Source: Nostoc sphaeroides (GTDB taxonomy: Bacteria > Cyanobacteriota > Cyanobacteriia > Cyanobacteriales > Nostocaceae). From it: DNA of 64,000 nucleotides. Position 1 is the first letter of the stretch, and every line of letters begins with the position of its first letter. Location: positions 4,896,501 to 4,960,500 of the forward strand of contig NZ_CP031941.1 of assembly GCF_003443655.1 (NCBI RefSeq), read 5' to 3'. Below are positions 17,585-26,722 of the stretch, one piece after another. Below the pieces are notes generated by a model that searched no databases, was not told where the DNA came from, and saw only the letters and a list, made by a program, of their open reading frames with translations. A program made the translations under genes and the position numbers.

Positions 17585-18431
17585 TAGCCCTCTCGACAGT
17601 TTCAAGTTTACGTTTGGGTATTAACTCAAGGATGCGGAGGGCGATACTGGCAAGTCTGGGTAGTAATTGCGGTTTCAGTAGTCGCGGATCATACTTGCTC
17701 ATCCGGCGCTGATTTTCTGATAGACAAATGCTGAGAAACTTTTCGATTGTGAGGTCTTTGCTAAAAACGTCAGTACCCGTAACGGCGAAGCCAGTCTTAC
17801 TAGGGTCATCATTGCCAAAGACGGCAATCAAATTACTGAGTGCCTTGCCGTAGTACCAGAGGGTTTTGATACTCCGCAGAGGCGTAAATCCCTGACCACG
17901 ATGAATTTGTGTATAGGTAAACCAGTTGACAAAAAAGACAATATGGCGTGTCTCTTCGTCAATGATCGGATCAAAGATTGTGAAGATTGACTCAGGAAAC
18001 ACATTAGATTCACGAGCGATCGCAAATAGCCCATAAGCAAAGAAGGTATCCAGGCACTCTTCAAAGCCAAAGTGCGTAAAGACTGGCTCAATATTTTGGG
18101 GAACTTCAATAGGTTGACGTTTTGGTATTTGGATACCGTAACGGTCAATTAATGTTTGAAGTAAGCGGGCGTGGCGTAATTCTTCTTTACCTTGGAGAGC
18201 GATCGTATTTTGTAAAATAGGATCATTCACCATCGCTGCGTAACCACTAACTACTGCTCCGGCTTGTCGCTCTGTATCCAAAGCTTTATCCCAGAAGGGA
18301 ATACTGCGTAGCAAAGTCAAGGCTGTATCGTCCAAATCTGGCCATGGCAGATTCTCAGGATCGTATTCCCTGTAGCTTTCCATAAAGCTCTGACAGAATA
18401 ATTCCTTATGCTCAACAGAACCAAGTTTCAT
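17577..18431 (-). CDS. Ferritin-like diiron-carboxylate protein linked to hopanoid genes
   Basis: A 284-residue helical protein of unknown function. It carries two Glu...ExxH pairs expected of a diiron centre: LDTERQAG with KEELRHARLL, and FEECLDTFFAYG with DEETRHIVFF. The C-terminus is basic (ELIPKRKLETVERASA) and could touch membranes. The frame is open to an ATG at 18542, but ATG 18431 (MKLGSVEHKEL) has an AGGAA ribosome site and is preferred. The gene overlaps the start of hpnG, so the two are probably co-translated. I infer an oxidative step on a hopanoid or related lipid; storage ferritin and rubrerythrin are unlikely because of length and context. Confidence 0.7.
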   Translation of the reverse strand: MKLGSVEHKELFCQSFMESYREYDPENLPWPDLDDTALTLLRSIPFWDKALDTERQAGAVVSGYAAMVNDPILQNTIALQGKEELRHARLLQTLIDRYGIQIPKRQPIEVPQNIEPVFTHFGFEECLDTFFAYGLFAIARESNVFPESIFTIFDPIIDEETRHIVFFVNWFTYTQIHRGQGFTPLRSIKTLWYYGKALSNLIAVFGNDDPSKTGFAVTGTDVFSKDLTIEKFLSICLSENQRRMSKYDPRLLKPQLLPRLASIALRILELIPKRKLETVERASA

Positions 18432-18581
18432 CTTTGAAGTTTCCTTTTGTATTAAAGATTGGGTCATATCTGAGTAACAATAAGTAATATTGCTGTTTAG
18501 TAGTAACAAAAATTCGCAAACCGAAGGTGATTGCTGTAGCATGACTAAATAATTGTGTCACCTACACGATAATTTTCCAAG

Positions 18582-21287
18582 ATGGTAAAACTTCATAACT
18601 CCAAATCCGCACGAGAAGTCTTCAATATTTCTAAATTGGCGATTCAATATTCGTGGCTGACGGTGAGTTTTTGGATTGCCGTAACGGTAGCTGGTGTTCT
18701 GGCTTTCAGTTCCCTCAAGTATGCTTTGTTTCCAGATATTACCTTTCCAGTGGTGGTTGTGAATGCTACAGCCCCCCTGACAACTGCCCTGGATACAGAG
18801 GCGAAGCTCACTAAACCCCTGGAAGAACGCCTCCGCTCCCTAGAAGGACTGGAGAATATTCGCTCATCCACTTATCCTAGTCAAACAGCCGTTGCTCTTT
18901 CTTTCGCCGTTGGGACGAATTTAGAAACATCAACCAAAGAAGTTGAAACTGCCCTCAAGCAGTTGACTCTACCTCAAGGAGCGACTTCTAAAATTATTCC
19001 CCTGAATTTAAATGAGTCAGCCGCCATTAGTTATGCCATTGAGAGTCCCACGCGGAATCTTACAGATTTGACAAAGTTGGCGAAAGACGAGATTGTGAGT
19101 GCGATCGCTAAACTGCCAGGTGTCTTAAAAGTCTCACTGTTGGGTGGTGCTACTGCAACTCCTCCCGTAAATCCATTGAATGCGAGTGCAGCTATTCCCC
19201 AAGCAGGTGCAACATTAGTCCGATTCAATGGGCAAGATGCACTGGCATTTCAGGTAATCAAACGTGGCAATGCTAACACTTTGGAAGTAGTGAGTCGAGT
19301 TGAGAAAGAAGTCCAAAGGCTACGCTCTACCCTCAAGGATGTCAAACTCACCTTAGCTGCCACCCAAGCAGAATATATCCGCCAAGCCACCAAGTCAACA
19401 ATTGATGCGCTGATGGAAGCAATTTTGTTGTCAATAGTGGTAATTTTTCCTTTTTTATGGAATTGGCGAGCCACCCTAATTTCTGCCTTAGCGATTCCTA
19501 CGTCTTTGTTGGCGACGTTTATCGTCATGGCGATTTTCGGCTTCAACCTGGAGACGATTACGCTGCTGGCCTTGGCCTTAGTTATCGGTAGTGTAATTGA
19601 TGATGCGATCATCGATGTCGAAAACATCATGCGGCACATCGAAGAGGGGGAAACTCCCCGCCAAGCCGCCTTTTCAGCTACAGATGAAATTGGCTTAACA
19701 GTCGTCGCCACCACTGCTACAGCAGTAGCGGTTTTTTTACCCATTGGTTTGATGGGAGGAGTAATCGGGCAGTTCTTTAAGCCATTCGGAATCACGGTTT
19801 CAGCAGCGATGATTGCTTCAACATTGGTTGCGCGTACTTTGTCACCCGCCTTAGCTACCTACTGGTTAAAACCTGCTACTTCAACTCCCCGACGCCAGGA
19901 AACAAACACCTGGGCGAATTTTACTCAATATTACAGAAACTTACTCCACTGGTCTTTAAACCACCGCAAAACAGTCGTCACCTTAGCTATACTCAGCTTT
20001 GTTGCAGGTATGGCACTGAGTCTATTCATTCCCAAAGGGTTTATTCCTAAATTAGATCGCGGCGAGTTCAATATTACTTATACCGCCCCCTTACCAAAAA
20101 TCCCTGAGCAATTTTTGCAAGGACGAGCAGGAATTTCTCCCTCATCTCCCTCATCTCCCCCATCTCCCCTATCTCTCTCATCCCCAATTCCCATCCCCAA
20201 CCCTTTGAATGATTCTCTAGAGGTTGCCAAAAAACTAGAAGATGTGGTGAGAAAATCTCCAGTAGTGGAAACTGTGTTTACTACTGTTGGTTCTCGTGAG
20301 GGTGAGCCAAATAAAGGTACGCTTTATGTGAAGCTCAAAGAAAACCGCAACATCAAGACTGGGGAAGTACAAGACCAATTACGCTCATCTTTGCCTAATC
20401 TCCCTGGTGTAAGTACCAGCGTGGAAGATATTCAATTTGTTGACACTGGTGGACAAAAACCCTTACAGGCATCACTACGAGGCGATAACCTCCAAAGCCT
20501 CAGCAAAGCTGCCAAGGCAATTAAAGAGCGTATCGAAAAACTACCGGGATTTGCTGATGTCACTGTCACAAGTGAAACTAATGCACAGGGTACAGTTTTT
20601 CAAATTGAGCGGCTCAACAATCAAAGAGTTGCCTATATTAGTGCCAATCTGGGCAAAGATTTGTCCTTGGGTAGTGCCACAGACCAAATAGTGGAACAAG
20701 CAAAAGCAGTATTACCTGCTGGTGTAACTTTAGACTTGGGAGGAGATTCTGCCCGCCAAGGTGAAGTATTTAGTAGTTTTGGTAGTACTTTGCTTTTATC
20801 AGCACTGTGCATTGTCGTGGTACTGATTCTGCTATTCAAAAGCTGGATAGACCCAGTAGTTATTGGTGTTTCTTTGCCCTTGTCAATTGTCGGCGCTATG
20901 TTGGCTTTACTCTTCACCAAGAGTGACTTTGGCATGATCTCACTGATTGGCTTTGTATTTTTGTTAGGACTAGCAAACAAAAATGCCATCTTACTGGTAG
21001 ATTACATCAACCAACTCCGCAAATCTGGATTAGACCGCACAGAGGCGATTCTCAGGGCGGGGCCAGTGCGCCTCAGACCAATTATGATGACCACTGCCTC
21101 TACACTTTTAGGAATGCTACCGATCGCATTAGGTTTTGGGGCTGGTTCGGAATTGCGATCGCCTATGGCTGTAGCGATCGCTGGTGGACTCGTAACTTCA
21201 ACTATCCTCAGTTTGATTGTTGTGCCGGTAGTCTACGCCATTTTAGATGATTGGTTTCCCCGATTTCAGACCAGGGAGAAAGGTTGA
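18582..21287 (+). CDS. RND-family inner-membrane exporter (AcrB/HAE1-like), short form
   Basis: 901 residues, against about 1020-1050 for AcrB, with shortened periplasmic loops. The proton-relay aspartate pair is in LALVIGSVIDDAIIDVENIM, and helices resembling the twelve of the family are spread over 25-45, 280-420, 460-480 and 745-890. Residues about 517-541 are a Ser/Pro stretch (SPSSPSSPPSPLSLSS) encoded by a simple TCTCCCTCA-type repeat, inserted in an otherwise conserved loop. The stop TGA overlaps the hpnA ATG by one base. No membrane-fusion partner or TolC-type gene is adjacent. Coupling to hpnA and hpnH suggests lipid export, as for HpnN, though HpnN belongs to another RND branch. Confidence 0.85.
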   Translation: MVKLHNSKSAREVFNISKLAIQYSWLTVSFWIAVTVAGVLAFSSLKYALFPDITFPVVVVNATAPLTTALDTEAKLTKPLEERLRSLEGLENIRSSTYPSQTAVALSFAVGTNLETSTKEVETALKQLTLPQGATSKIIPLNLNESAAISYAIESPTRNLTDLTKLAKDEIVSAIAKLPGVLKVSLLGGATATPPVNPLNASAAIPQAGATLVRFNGQDALAFQVIKRGNANTLEVVSRVEKEVQRLRSTLKDVKLTLAATQAEYIRQATKSTIDALMEAILLSIVVIFPFLWNWRATLISALAIPTSLLATFIVMAIFGFNLETITLLALALVIGSVIDDAIIDVENIMRHIEEGETPRQAAFSATDEIGLTVVATTATAVAVFLPIGLMGGVIGQFFKPFGITVSAAMIASTLVARTLSPALATYWLKPATSTPRRQETNTWANFTQYYRNLLHWSLNHRKTVVTLAILSFVAGMALSLFIPKGFIPKLDRGEFNITYTAPLPKIPEQFLQGRAGISPSSPSSPPSPLSLSSPIPIPNPLNDSLEVAKKLEDVVRKSPVVETVFTTVGSREGEPNKGTLYVKLKENRNIKTGEVQDQLRSSLPNLPGVSTSVEDIQFVDTGGQKPLQASLRGDNLQSLSKAAKAIKERIEKLPGFADVTVTSETNAQGTVFQIERLNNQRVAYISANLGKDLSLGSATDQIVEQAKAVLPAGVTLDLGGDSARQGEVFSSFGSTLLLSALCIVVVLILLFKSWIDPVVIGVSLPLSIVGAMLALLFTKSDFGMISLIGFVFLLGLANKNAILLVDYINQLRKSGLDRTEAILRAGPVRLRPIMMTTASTLLGMLPIALGFGAGSELRSPMAVAIAGGLVTSTILSLIVVPVVYAILDDWFPRFQTREKG

Positions 21288-22318
21288 TGCAAGTTTTTGT
21301 GACTGGGGGTACGGGCTTTATTGGTGCCCACTTAGTACGGTTGTTACTCCAACAAGGATATGATATCAAAGCCCTGGTGCGCTCAAACAGCAATTTGGAG
21401 AATCTACGCGGTTTGGAGGTGGAAATTGTCAAAGGCGATTTGAACGATCCAAATCTCTGGCAACAGATGAGAGGTTGTGAATATTTATTTCATGTAGCAG
21501 CCCATTATTCCCTGTGGCAAACAGACCGAGAGTTACTCCACCATAACAATGTCCTGGGTACGCGCAATGTGTTGGCAGCAGCCCGCAAAGCTGGCATTGA
21601 GCGCACGGTTTATACTAGTTCGGTAGCGGCAATTGGGGTAGGATCATCTGGGGAAGTTGTGGATGAAACACATCAGAGTCCCTTAGAAAAGTTGGTTGGT
21701 GACTACAAAAAATCTAAGTTTCTCGCTGAACAAGAAGCCATACAAGCCTTTGCTAAAGGTCAAGAGGTAGTTATAGTAAATCCCAGCAGCCCGATTGGCT
21801 CGTTGGATATCAAACCTACCCCCACAGGTGATATAATTCTACGATTTTTACGAAGGCAAATGCCCTTTTACTTAGATACTGGTTTGAATTTTATCGATGT
21901 GCGGGATGTAGCATGGGGGCATTTACTGGCTTTGCAACGGGGTAAATCAGGCGATCGCTATATCTTAGGTAATCAAAACCTCAGTCTCAAGGAACTACTC
22001 GAACAACTCGCCGATATCACAGGTTTAATAGCACCTCAACGAACAGTACCCGCTTGGTTACCCCTTAGTGTTGCCTGGGTTGATGAAAAGATTCTCGCAC
22101 CCTTGGGGAAATCGCCCTCAGTGCCATTGGATGGGGTTCGGATGGCGAAACAACCTATGTATTACAATGCCGCTAAGGCTGTACGAGAGTTAGGTCTACC
22201 TCAATCTCCGCTAAAAGCGGCACTTAAGGATGCTGTAGATTGGTTTGTTGCTCAGGGGTATGTCAACCCCTCTGGAGAATTAAAAATTGAAGACCCCACA
22301 GATAAATCTTGGGGTTGA
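21287..22318 (+). CDS. hpnA: Hopanoid-associated sugar epimerase HpnA
   Basis: An NAD-dependent epimerase/dehydratase (extended SDR) of 343 residues. The Rossmann motif GGTGFIGAHLV is at the N-terminus and the catalytic YKKSK is in LVGDYKKSKFLAEQEA. HpnA homologues are found in hopanoid clusters, and their exact reaction is not settled. The start is the ATG at 21287, sharing its A with the stop codon of the RND gene and preceded by AGGGAGAAAGG; an upstream in-frame start at 21251 would lie inside the RND gene. Confidence 0.88.
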   Translation: MQVFVTGGTGFIGAHLVRLLLQQGYDIKALVRSNSNLENLRGLEVEIVKGDLNDPNLWQQMRGCEYLFHVAAHYSLWQTDRELLHHNNVLGTRNVLAAARKAGIERTVYTSSVAAIGVGSSGEVVDETHQSPLEKLVGDYKKSKFLAEQEAIQAFAKGQEVVIVNPSSPIGSLDIKPTPTGDIILRFLRRQMPFYLDTGLNFIDVRDVAWGHLLALQRGKSGDRYILGNQNLSLKELLEQLADITGLIAPQRTVPAWLPLSVAWVDEKILAPLGKSPSVPLDGVRMAKQPMYYNAAKAVRELGLPQSPLKAALKDAVDWFVAQGYVNPSGELKIEDPTDKSWG

Positions 22319-22360
22319 AAACGTGGTGTATTTATATCTAAAAGAGGAGCGATCGCAACA

Positions 22361-23380
22361 ATGGCAGTTAATTTACAACAAGCTATGGATATTGGGAAGT
22401 ATCTTGTTACCCAGCGTTTGAAAGGACGTAAACGCTTCCCCTTAGTATTGATGTTGGAACCTCTTTTTCGGTGTAATCTAGCCTGTACTGGTTGTGGTAA
22501 AATCCAACATCCAAAGGAAATTTTAAAGCAAAATCTCACCCCAGAACAGTGCTTTGCCGCAGTGGAAGAGTGTGGCGCACCGGTTGTCTCAATTCCTGGG
22601 GGAGAACCTCTCCTACATCCCCAGATTGATGAAATTGTTCAGGGATTAATTGAGCGCAAGAAATATATTTACTTGTGTACCAATGGCTTGTTGTTAGAAA
22701 AGAGCCTGGATAAGTTTCAACCTTCTCCTTACCTGACTTTTAGTGTGCATTTAGATGGAATGCGGGAGTTGCACGATCAATGTGTCGATCGCAAAGGTGT
22801 TTTTGATATTGCTGTTAAAGCTATTCGCGCCGCTAAAGCTAAAGGCTTTCGTGTCACCACTAACACCACTATCTTTGAGGGTACTCAACCTGAAGATATG
22901 CAAGAGTTCTTCGACTTTCTGGACACACTAAATACTGACGGAATGATGATTTCTCCCGGCTACAGTTACGAGTGGGCACCAGATCAAGATCATTTTCTGC
23001 ATCGAGAACAAACACGCGCCCTCTTCCGGCAAATTCTGGCTCCATACAAAGCTGGTGAAAAAAACTGGAACTTCAATCACAATCCGCTTTTCTTAGATTT
23101 TCTCACCGGTGAAAAAGACTACGAATGCACGCCTTGGGGTAGCCCTAGCTATAGCGTTCTCGGCTGGCAAAAACCTTGCTATCTGCTGAACGAAGGTTAT
23201 TACTCTACCTTCAGGGAATTACTAGCACAAACTGACTGGAGTCAATACGGCCAGAAGAGTGGTAATCCCAAGTGTGCCGATTGCATGGTTCACTGCGGCT
23301 ACGAACCCACCGCCGCAATGGATGCAATGCAACCGCAAAATATGGCGCGTGCCCTTGGCAGTGTGTTTGGCAGGGGCTAG
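22361..23380 (+). CDS. hpnH: Adenosyl-hopene transferase HpnH (radical SAM)
   Basis: HpnH joins the 5'-deoxyadenosyl group to diploptene, the first committed step of extended hopanoids. The 339-residue protein has the radical-SAM cysteines Cys38, Cys42 and Cys45 (RCNLACTGCGK) and a C-terminal cysteine set (PKCADCMVHCGYEP) typical of HpnH. Start ATG at 22361 with AAGAGGAG upstream, 42 bases after hpnA. Squalene-hopene cyclase and the later genes (hpnI/J/K/O) are not in the window, so they must lie elsewhere. Confidence 0.93.
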   Translation: MAVNLQQAMDIGKYLVTQRLKGRKRFPLVLMLEPLFRCNLACTGCGKIQHPKEILKQNLTPEQCFAAVEECGAPVVSIPGGEPLLHPQIDEIVQGLIERKKYIYLCTNGLLLEKSLDKFQPSPYLTFSVHLDGMRELHDQCVDRKGVFDIAVKAIRAAKAKGFRVTTNTTIFEGTQPEDMQEFFDFLDTLNTDGMMISPGYSYEWAPDQDHFLHREQTRALFRQILAPYKAGEKNWNFNHNPLFLDFLTGEKDYECTPWGSPSYSVLGWQKPCYLLNEGYYSTFRELLAQTDWSQYGQKSGNPKCADCMVHCGYEPTAAMDAMQPQNMARALGSVFGRG

Positions 23381-23413
23381 TAGTCTATCGCAAAAGTTTT
23401 GATAAGTGAAAAA

Positions 23414-23471
23414 GTTCGTAGTAAGGACTTTAGTCCTAGATTTTTCAGCACGCTTTGTGCTTACTACGAAC
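23414..23471. repeat. GTTCGTAGTAAGGACTTTAGTCC palindromic repeat
   Basis: Ends GTTCGTAGTAAGGACTTT and GTGCTTACTACGAAC form an inverted repeat just after hpnH and could terminate its transcript. Related copies are at 11889-11943, 28618-28716 and 63430-63481. It is flanked by AAAACTTTTG/CAATAGAC-type sequence with no coding content. Confidence 0.6.
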
Positions 23472-23614
23472 TCATCAAAATTAATGCAATAGACCATTAA
23501 TAAGTAGTAAATGCTACACAAAACAAGAGTGCGATGCCTGCGGTGGGCTATTCGGCGTCGCACCTTAAGGATTATGTTTTGGTTCGTAGCGAAAAAGATG
23601 TAGTCACAATTATT

Positions 23615-23677
23615 GAACGCATCGCGGCAGTCCCTACCCTACTAAGAGTTGAGGGTAGGGACTGCCGCGATGCGTTC
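23615..23677. repeat. Perfect 26-bp inverted repeat (strong hairpin)
   Basis: The arm 23615-23640 (GAACGCATCGCGGCAGTCCC, then TACCCT) is repeated exactly in reverse complement at 23652-23677 around an 11-base loop. This is the longest perfect hairpin seen in the window. It lies in the 23381-23875 gap, for which no gene is supported. The plus strand after it (23670-23780) reads as a Thr/Pro/Ala-rich tail ending TTPLLQ that may be the remnant of a lost gene. Confidence 0.75.
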
Positions 23678-23875
23678 AAAAGTTACTCCAGTTGTAGCGG
23701 TTCTTACGACTCAACCTACTCAAGCTGCAATTGCCAATGCCCCAACTAACGGTAATGGCACAACTCCTCTGCTGCAATAATCCACCAAGCTTGAAATCTG
23801 TCACCGACGAGAAATAATTAGTCACTGTACACTTGATTTATGTCAAACTTTAGTGTTAAGTAATACTTTCATCAA

Positions 23876-23947
23876 AGCCGATGATGGGATTTGAACCCAC
23901 GGCCTGCTGATTACGAATCAGCTGCTCTACCACTGAGCCACATCGGC
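23876..23947 (-). tRNA. tRNA-Thr (anticodon CGU)
   Basis: On the minus strand: acceptor stem GCCGATG/CATCGGC, D-arm GCTCAGTGGTAGAGC, anticodon stem GCTGA/TCAGC with loop TTCGTAA (anticodon CGT), and T-arm with GGTTCAAATCC-type loop. 72 bases plus the post-transcriptional CCA. It decodes ACG threonine codons. Confidence 0.95.
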
Positions 23948-23980
23948 GTACACAATCTAAGAGTATAACATGATTTAATC

Positions 23981-24274
23981 ATGGTAGATCAAAATCGCAA
24001 AAATCGCCTTAACCCTGAACAATACGCCAGCCTCAAAGCAGAAATAGCCGCACCTTATCGCGGCTTACGACAATTTTTCTACATCGCTTTCGGTGCTTCT
24101 GGCTCACTCGGTGCATTCGTCTTTTTCTTCCAAGTGCTTGCCGGACGCAATGTTGAGAGTGCAATACCTAGTTTAGCTCTCCAAATAGCGATCGTTGCCT
24201 TAATGGTCTTCCTTTGGCGCTGGGAACAGCGTTGGCAACAACGCTCGAATTCGGGTAAAAATCCTAATTCCTGA
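23981..24274 (+). CDS. DUF3493 membrane protein (LPA3-like)
   Basis: A 97-residue protein with two hydrophobic segments (about 30-53, YIAFGASGSLGAFVFFFQVL; and 63-80, ALQIAIVALMVFLW) and a charged tail. The N-terminal RLNPEQYASLKAEIAAPYRG is the DUF3493 signature shared by cyanobacteria and chloroplasts. The Arabidopsis member LPA3 takes part in photosystem II assembly (CP43). A similar role here is inference. It starts 34 bases from the divergent tRNA gene. Confidence 0.8.
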   Translation: MVDQNRKNRLNPEQYASLKAEIAAPYRGLRQFFYIAFGASGSLGAFVFFFQVLAGRNVESAIPSLALQIAIVALMVFLWRWEQRWQQRSNSGKNPNS

Positions 24275-24357
24275 AGTTGTAAAGACGCGAAATTTCGCGT
24301 CTCTACAGGGTTTTGGTAACAAACTAATCAATCAGAACTTATGAGACAGACTACTAG
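24274..24357. repeat. Truncated copy of the CTAGTGnTCTGTC MITE
   Basis: It matches the right three quarters of 11752-11862, from GTAAAGACGCGAAATTTCGC through GGTTTTGGTAACAAACTAAT to the end CAGACTACTAG. The left terminal repeat is missing, and the element abuts the DUF3493 stop codon. Confidence 0.65.
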
Positions 24358-24454
24358 TACAGTACGGCGTAAATAAACCACCCATTCTAAATAACCAAAA
24401 AGTCTGCTCCATAAGCTTTTTGACTTTTGACTTCCGCCATGCGGTACTAGAAAT

Positions 24455-26155
24455 TTACTGAGCTGTTACCAAATAGGATGAAGGAATTGGTTGAGCACGT
24501 CCAGCATTGACGAGTGCCTGGTAAACAAAGGCAGCAACTTCGGCTCTAGTCGCTTCACGATTAGGATTGAGTTGCTTGACTGTGGGATAGTTGATAACTA
24601 GTTGCCGTGCAGTTGCGGCAGCAACAGGAGCGATCGCATAATTAGGAATCTGGGCAGCATCGGTGTAAAAGGAAAGGACATTCTGATTACTCGCAGTTAA
24701 GCCCAAACCATTAGCTAAAGATACTAATGCTTGAACTCTAGGAATTTCCTGTTGTGGCTTAAAAGTGCCATCGGGATAACCAGAAACAAATTCACTTTGG
24801 TAAGCAGATTGAATTGCAGCGTTAGCCCAGAAATTGCTTGCTACATCCTTAAATTTGATTGCTGCGCGTTTGGTTGGTGGTGTTAGGGCTTTAGTGACAA
24901 TAGTGGCGAATTGAGCGCGGGTTACAGGATCATTGGGTTTAAAGCTGCCATCAGGAAAGCCAGCAATAATATTTTGGGAGGCTAAAGCTTCGATGTAAGT
25001 TTTTGCCCAGTAATTTGCTGGTACATCTTTAAATGCAACAGCCCCTCCAGGGGGTGGGTTAACAGTTGCGGCAACAAAATCTACTGAGCCGAAAATCTTT
25101 TTCTGATCGATATCATTGCCAACAGCGACAATTTGACCGGTTTTAGTGGCATTGTTCACATCATAACGAGTGTTATTGCGAATAAGATTACCACCAGGAT
25201 TTTCGTTGGTGCCAAGGTCGGGTAAAGCGTTGACAGTCGCTACTACACCATCCCGTTTATTGTTCTGAATAACATTCTTACGCAATACGGGCTTTGCTGA
25301 TTCGGAGATATAAAGACCGTCTTGGTTTTGGACAATTTGGTTTTCCACAATTTGGGGTGTGGAAGTGCCACCGATCGCTAGACCAAAACCAGTATCCTGA
25401 AATAAGTTATTCCGAATTTCTCCTTGAGCAGCTCTAGTAATGGAAATTCCATTGCCTTTGTTTTGCACAAAGACATTACCTTCGATTTTGGGATTGGCTG
25501 TACCCGTAACAAAAACACCCTCTCTGACACTGTTAGTAAAAGTACTGTTTTTGATACTCGGATTAGTTGACTCCACCCACACAGCCGTACCCCGGCTATT
25601 TGGGTTGGTGACGGTGACACCTGCGATCGTGGTATCTTGGTCTGCAAGGATGGTAATATCCTGTCTGGCAAAGCTGCGACTAGTGTAAAAGCCTCCACCT
25701 GTAATTAATATCCCCTGACCTTTAGTAGCTTCATCACCCCGCAGTGTTACCCCTGGTTTAAGCAACAGTGGGAAGGTTTCGCCACTTTCTTGGTTATAGT
25801 TCCCAGGTGCTAATTGAATAACTGCACCTGGTTGGGCTTGACTTAGAGCGAAACTTATGCTTTTGTAGGGTGCAGATGACGTTGTACCAGCACCAGCACT
25901 ATCTGCACCAGTCGCTGGATTCACGTAAATTACTGCGGCTGTTGCAGGGGCTTGCGCTGTCAAAGTCGGGGCAATACCTTCTAGGTGACTCGCACCAGCA
26001 TTAACCTCACCAGGTAGTATTATTGACCCACTAGAAACAACTAGCAAGGCTGTTAGTCCGGCTCCCACGCGTAAAGTAAAAGTATCTCTGAGATAGCTCT
26101 TAGAAAGAAGGCGAAAATTTTTCGCTAGAGAAATGTGAAAACCCCGGTATTTCAT
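24455..26155 (-). CDS. DUF1565 beta-helix protein with three SLH domains
   Basis: A 566-residue predicted cell-envelope protein. The N-terminal hydrophobic segment (about 31-50) acts as a signal. Residues 72-150 match DUF1565 (YVNPATGADSAGAG, LAPGNYNQESGETFPLLLKP), followed by right-handed parallel beta-helix repeats to about 350 (NSTFTNSVREGVFVTGTANP, NVIQNNKRDGVVATVN). The C-terminus has three SLH modules (FKDVPANYWAKTYIEALASQ; FKDVASNFWANAAIQSAY; a divergent third), which bind peptidoglycan-linked polymers. Proteins of this layout are common in Nostocales, with no defined function. Monocistronic. Confidence 0.88.
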   Translation of the reverse strand: MKYRGFHISLAKNFRLLSKSYLRDTFTLRVGAGLTALLVVSSGSIILPGEVNAGASHLEGIAPTLTAQAPATAAVIYVNPATGADSAGAGTTSSAPYKSISFALSQAQPGAVIQLAPGNYNQESGETFPLLLKPGVTLRGDEATKGQGILITGGGFYTSRSFARQDITILADQDTTIAGVTVTNPNSRGTAVWVESTNPSIKNSTFTNSVREGVFVTGTANPKIEGNVFVQNKGNGISITRAAQGEIRNNLFQDTGFGLAIGGTSTPQIVENQIVQNQDGLYISESAKPVLRKNVIQNNKRDGVVATVNALPDLGTNENPGGNLIRNNTRYDVNNATKTGQIVAVGNDIDQKKIFGSVDFVAATVNPPPGGAVAFKDVPANYWAKTYIEALASQNIIAGFPDGSFKPNDPVTRAQFATIVTKALTPPTKRAAIKFKDVASNFWANAAIQSAYQSEFVSGYPDGTFKPQQEIPRVQALVSLANGLGLTASNQNVLSFYTDAAQIPNYAIAPVAAATARQLVINYPTVKQLNPNREATRAEVAAFVYQALVNAGRAQPIPSSYLVTAQ

Positions 26156-26722
26156 TTTTTGAGTCTATGATGTGCTGAATTACTGTGTGTCGGACAAGGT
26201 TGAAGGTAGCAAGCAGCCTTGTAGCTGCTATCAAACCCATGCAAAACTATACTGGATGATTAGCATTGATTCCGCTAAATTCCTTAGATAGATCACAGAA
26301 CTTATACATTAGTTATATTATTTTATTTAGAAAATTCTACTAGTACGCTATAGCCAAAGTTTGCCTAGCTGTGACGATGGGATATTACCCCAAGTCTTAT
26401 TAATTGAGATGGTAGCTGTATCTCAGCCAAGCTCTACTAAGCACTTTCGGGAGAAGCGAATGTGTCAATAAGCCCCTCGCTGCCTTGTATAAGCGCTCAT
26501 TCTGTCTACTAAATTAACGCCGTGTGCAACTTTCTCTCAGACCTAACCCCCAACCCCTTCCCTACAAGGGAAGGGGAGCAAGAATCAAAGCCTCTCTCAC
26601 TGTGGGCTACGGTGTATACACAAGTTTTGTCCACATACGTTTCAACTCTTTTACCCACATTTTTGTCAGAGTTAAATTGTCATACAGACAGGCAATCCCG
26701 CCCAGAACTAAAGTTCAGCGGC
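26156..26722. other. Intergenic region without a supported gene
   Basis: It holds a CCCCTTCCCTACAAGGGAAGG palindrome-type repeat (about 26545-26577; related text at 45105-45140) and the AGTCCACTTAAGTGGACT palindrome (26734-26751, also near 44960-44990). No RNA gene or convincing ORF was recognised. Confidence 0.4.

Noticed and set aside
23534..23749. 71-codon plus-strand ORF
   Set aside because: It crosses a perfect 26-bp hairpin and has no family resemblance; kept only as a possible remnant near its 3' part.
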